From Ancylostoma caninum (lineage: Eukaryota > Nematoda > Chromadorea > Rhabditida > Ancylostomatidae): a DNA stretch of 64,000 bases. The notes below the pieces were generated by a model. It was given only the letters and a program-made list of their open reading frames with translations. It had not been told where the DNA came from and did no database searches. Positions 60,971-64,000 of this stretch are shown here, piece after piece. Within the stretch, counting starts at the first letter, position 1; the number at the start of each line of letters is the position of its first letter. The DNA is taken from contig JBAJFG010000364.1 of assembly GCA_037903475.1 (NCBI GenBank), positions 62,001-126,000 of the forward strand, given 5' to 3'. The translations under genes were made by a program, and so were the position numbers.

Positions 60971-63784
60971 AATCAATATATCCTAGTAGATATGTGGATT
61001 TTATCTTCCAATTTTGTCATTGAGGCCGCTATTCCTGTAGCCGGGTTCATGATAATTATTGGGAGAACTGCGGCCGTCCTGTAGATGAGTTGGACGACTT
61101 CCATTGGCAGGAATTGCTCTACATGATCACCTAACGTCCGCACTATTTTCTTGCAATGACTATGTTCACAGATAAAATGCGCCTATTTTTGCTCGGTAAA
61201 TTCGTTCACGCTAGATTTTCTGGTAGCTTAGCGCCTTTTATTGGCCGACCATGAATCCCATCAATGATGAGGGCGAAAAGTACAAGAAACTATTAGGTAC
61301 ACTTTCGTCATTTCTGATGCCCTTTCCCTAATATTGGAGAAGTGCTAATCATTGCTTGAATCCGCCCCAATAGAGCTTTGCCCATTCACCCCCATTCATT
61401 TTTACAACAGAAGCTGGAATGTTTTATGAGCGGTAAAACTCGATTTTATTCTCCGGTTCCGTGGATTCTGACTTACATTGAAGTCACGACTAGCCCCAGA
61501 ATAGTTCGTTTGGGTTACTTGTCGATTAATCTCCCCTACGTATCTTCTCGTCCTTTTGTTCGGCATTTGACAAATTCCACTGTACAATCTTCGCCTATGT
61601 GGCATTTATCGATGTCCCTACGCTCCCGTCTTTTTATCTAAGATGTGGAGATATTAGGTGCCGGGTACTGCTATGGGCCGTGTTTGTAATTTGTAGGCAT
61701 TCATCAGGGATGGCGTCTATGATGTCTTTTCTGGATGAGTTTGTACTCATCGAAGTATGGCGCAGTTTGACTTGGTTGACTTTCAGGCACCTTCATTTCT
61801 TTCATATTTCCAATTTATGTTAATCAGATACGTCTTCTTGTAGCTGAACAGTTATTTTGTGTATTTAGCGAAAAAATGCGCTTCAATTTTGAGCTTTCAT
61901 TGGTTAGAATAAAAACAATGTTTGGTTCTTCTAGGTAAATTGAATCCTTCCTCAGTTTTTTACTGCTCTGGAACATTTAGCATTTTTGTGTCAAACATCC
62001 ATCTTTTATAGTCTGTCTCAAAATTCGAAGGAAGTTGAGTATTTGTGCATATTGTCTGCCTTTCTCAGCTCTGCTCTCTGCTAGTACCGCATATTTCTCA
62101 TGTACTTTTTGTCCCTGATATCTCCCTAGCTATCTTCGCCGGTGAATCGAGCACCACCTTCATTTAACGAAACCGCTGCCGCTCTATCTCTCATGCCAGG
62201 CATTGTATTGCATCGTAATCTATGGCTGCGGCTTGATAGATGGTACGTAATTTGTATGGGGCCTACCGTTGAGCCACCATAATTTTTCTTCACATTTTCG
62301 CTATACTCATGCCCTTTATGTATAGACGCGCACACAGAGATGAAAGCGAAAACGGTGGCTGTGGTTTCTAAATGGTATGGGGAGCCATAGAATGCACCAC
62401 TGAATGTAAACGCGACGACGTGTTTGCGCACCACAGCACATGTGGCATTCATTTTGGTACGGTTGTGTTGTTGGTGGTGGCGTCGTTGAATATAATGAGA
62501 CGTGTATGCTGTTTTCAACATGCCTGGATGAATTTCCTCGTTCACATCAAATGGACGGTCATGGTATGTGAGCTCTGGAAGTCAGGGGATTCGTGACGGC
62601 GTGGTAGAAGCAGATGCTAGGGCTACAGCGGACTTTTTTTTGCAAATCCTTGGAAAATGATGTGGATAACGGTAAAGATGGGATCATATCGGACATCTGT
62701 GGATCTTTTTCGTATGCCGCATAGAGACGCATTCTGTGTAGCAAGTTACGGATCCATAGACGTGAAGGTATCCTGGAAGATGCTTCCTTATAATAGTGTC
62801 ACCACATTTTGCTGATCCATATCTGCATCTACATTTTTGAATTCAGAATTCTAGGATGTGGGGTTTTCGGTGGCTGGACTTGACAACAGTAATTTTGCCT
62901 AGTATCGATTTCGTGTGGCACATCGTTTCGTTGGTGCTTTCGCCGTTCTCATTGGCAACCAGTCAATCAATAAGTATCAAAACCACCGTTGACACAGCGA
63001 CCGGAAAGAAACTCTAGCTCCCTAGGAGTACAACAATACCTTTGGTTTCTAGTGGAAATTCAGGTTTAGTTGTTTTATTGTTAGCGTGAACTTGCCAGGT
63101 GGAGCGACTTGTCAGTTTTTCCCTAGATACGCCACGATTGCAGTGTTGTTGTGCCGTGCTGTAGTGTTTGTAAATTCAGGAATTTTAAGCTTTTTCAGAT
63201 AGTAATGTGTGTTTGGTTATCTCGTATGATGAACTGCAATAGGCACGTTACGCCCACTTTTGATGAACATCATAGCGGTATACTAGCTATAATAGTGCAG
63301 TAAAAAACTGAATTTTGCCCATGCAATAAGGTTTTTTTCTCTATTTGGTACAGCACTATGATAGTAAATTTCCAATAAATTTGGGTTGAATGCGGGGGTG
63401 TAACATCAAATAATGTGTCGCCCATTTCCGCAAGTGCTGAGTTAGCTTTGAGGGATGAATCTTAAACCGCCATCTCGAAAAAATTATCAGTAAACATTGT
63501 TCGGGCCTTTTTTCTCGAATTCTCTTGGGGTGATTGCTCAAGTGCCTAAGTGGTTGGTTTTTACCATAAGCTCTGCACAGTAACCCTCATCTGAACATTG
63601 AACGTTTCCAACAAAATAATGTTATGCCTCTTTAGTGTCACTGAACGAAATGTTTTGCCGGTCTATTCCATGGTGTTCCAGTTCTTCTTCTTCTCGTTTC
63701 ATTCGTTCTGATTCGTTTTCGTTTGTGTTCGGCAATAGAATAGAATGGTTTTCAATAGGAAGACACTTATGTTTTGTGTTACAG
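60971..63784. other. Stretch before the terminal exon
   Basis: Probably intron of the terminal gene, ending in TTTTGTGTTACAG at 63784. No exon recognised. The 139-codon minus-strand frame at 62126-62545 has no recognisable protein character. Confidence 0.4.
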
Positions 63785-64000
63785 GTCCATTTGCGGCATT
63801 TCTGCCGTCCGTGGTGTTCCGAGAAACTCAGACTCAGATGGATCCTCTGCCTGCTGCGTTACCGATCGCAGCCGCATCGCGTACACCGTCGATGGCCGCA
63901 CAACAATTGGCCTATGCCGCGGCTACAGGACCTACGGGAGCAACGAACGGCCAATCACTTGCGCCCACGGCTTCTCAGTACATTCCCCTCGAGCTGATGA
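63785..64000 (+). CDS. Ala/Pro/Thr-rich protein, 5' coding exon (3' end outside window)
   Basis: After the acceptor at 63784 a frame opens with [17 protein letters not shown], and an ATG at 63838 starts [20 protein letters not shown], continuing [20 protein letters not shown] to SQYIPLELM at the window edge. The strong codon-like GC pattern after long AT-rich sequence, and the Ala/Gln/Thr-rich composition, suit the disordered N-terminus of a transcription or RNA-binding regulator. I do not recognise the family. Whether translation starts at 63838 or comes in from an upstream exon is open. A second frame through the same DNA also stays open nearly to the edge but is Arg/His/Trp-rich and less protein-like. 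Confidence 0.5.

Noticed and set aside
62126..62545. 139-codon minus frame
   Set aside because: No recognisable motif, no splice-site or start context and no codon pattern different from its surroundings.

Overview
The window is eukaryotic and most likely comes from a nematode. Short exons with GT/AG sites are separated by introns from about 60 bp to 9.4 kb. Two neighbouring genes are spaced like a trans-spliced operon, and small fold-back DNA transposons are dense. The protein sequences and the repeat load fit a clade V parasitic nematode (strongylid or hookworm type). That placement is inference; no rRNA or mitochondrial sequence is present to confirm it.

Layout. 1-4505: no recognised gene. 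It holds a striking tandem array of about 28 copies of a 90-bp hairpin unit (551-3059) and a TTAA-flanked MITE. 4506-14686 (+): eight exons of a USP3-type ubiquitin-specific protease, missing its 5' end. 14687-22975: intergenic, with one GC-rich island (about 16.44-16.83 kb) and a large fold-back element close to the next gene. 22976-26489 (+): a complete five-exon VPS25 gene (ESCRT-II), 176 aa. 26683-43856 (+): a complete eight-exon TRMT61A gene (catalytic subunit of the tRNA m1A58 methyltransferase), 341 aa. Its ATG lies 194 bp after the VPS25 stop, behind a polypyrimidine-AG acceptor. Its last intron is 9.4 kb and full of transposon debris. 43857-63784: about 20 kb without a convincing coding exon, but with several GC-rich patches and more fold-back elements. 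63785-64000 (+): an Ala/Pro/Thr-rich coding exon that runs off the window. The GC-rich patches upstream may be its alternative promoters or untranslated first exons.

How the genes relate. The reading frames of all three main genes were rebuilt by joining exons; every intron phase is consistent and each ends at a stop codon. VPS25 and TRMT61A share no pathway, so their likely co-transcription reflects nematode operon organisation (housekeeping genes grouped together) rather than a common function. USP3 is a separate unit 8.3 kb upstream.

Most long open frames outside these exons are by-products of tandem repeats, palindromic MITEs or low-complexity DNA. I found no tRNA, rRNA, CRISPR or telomeric repeat.
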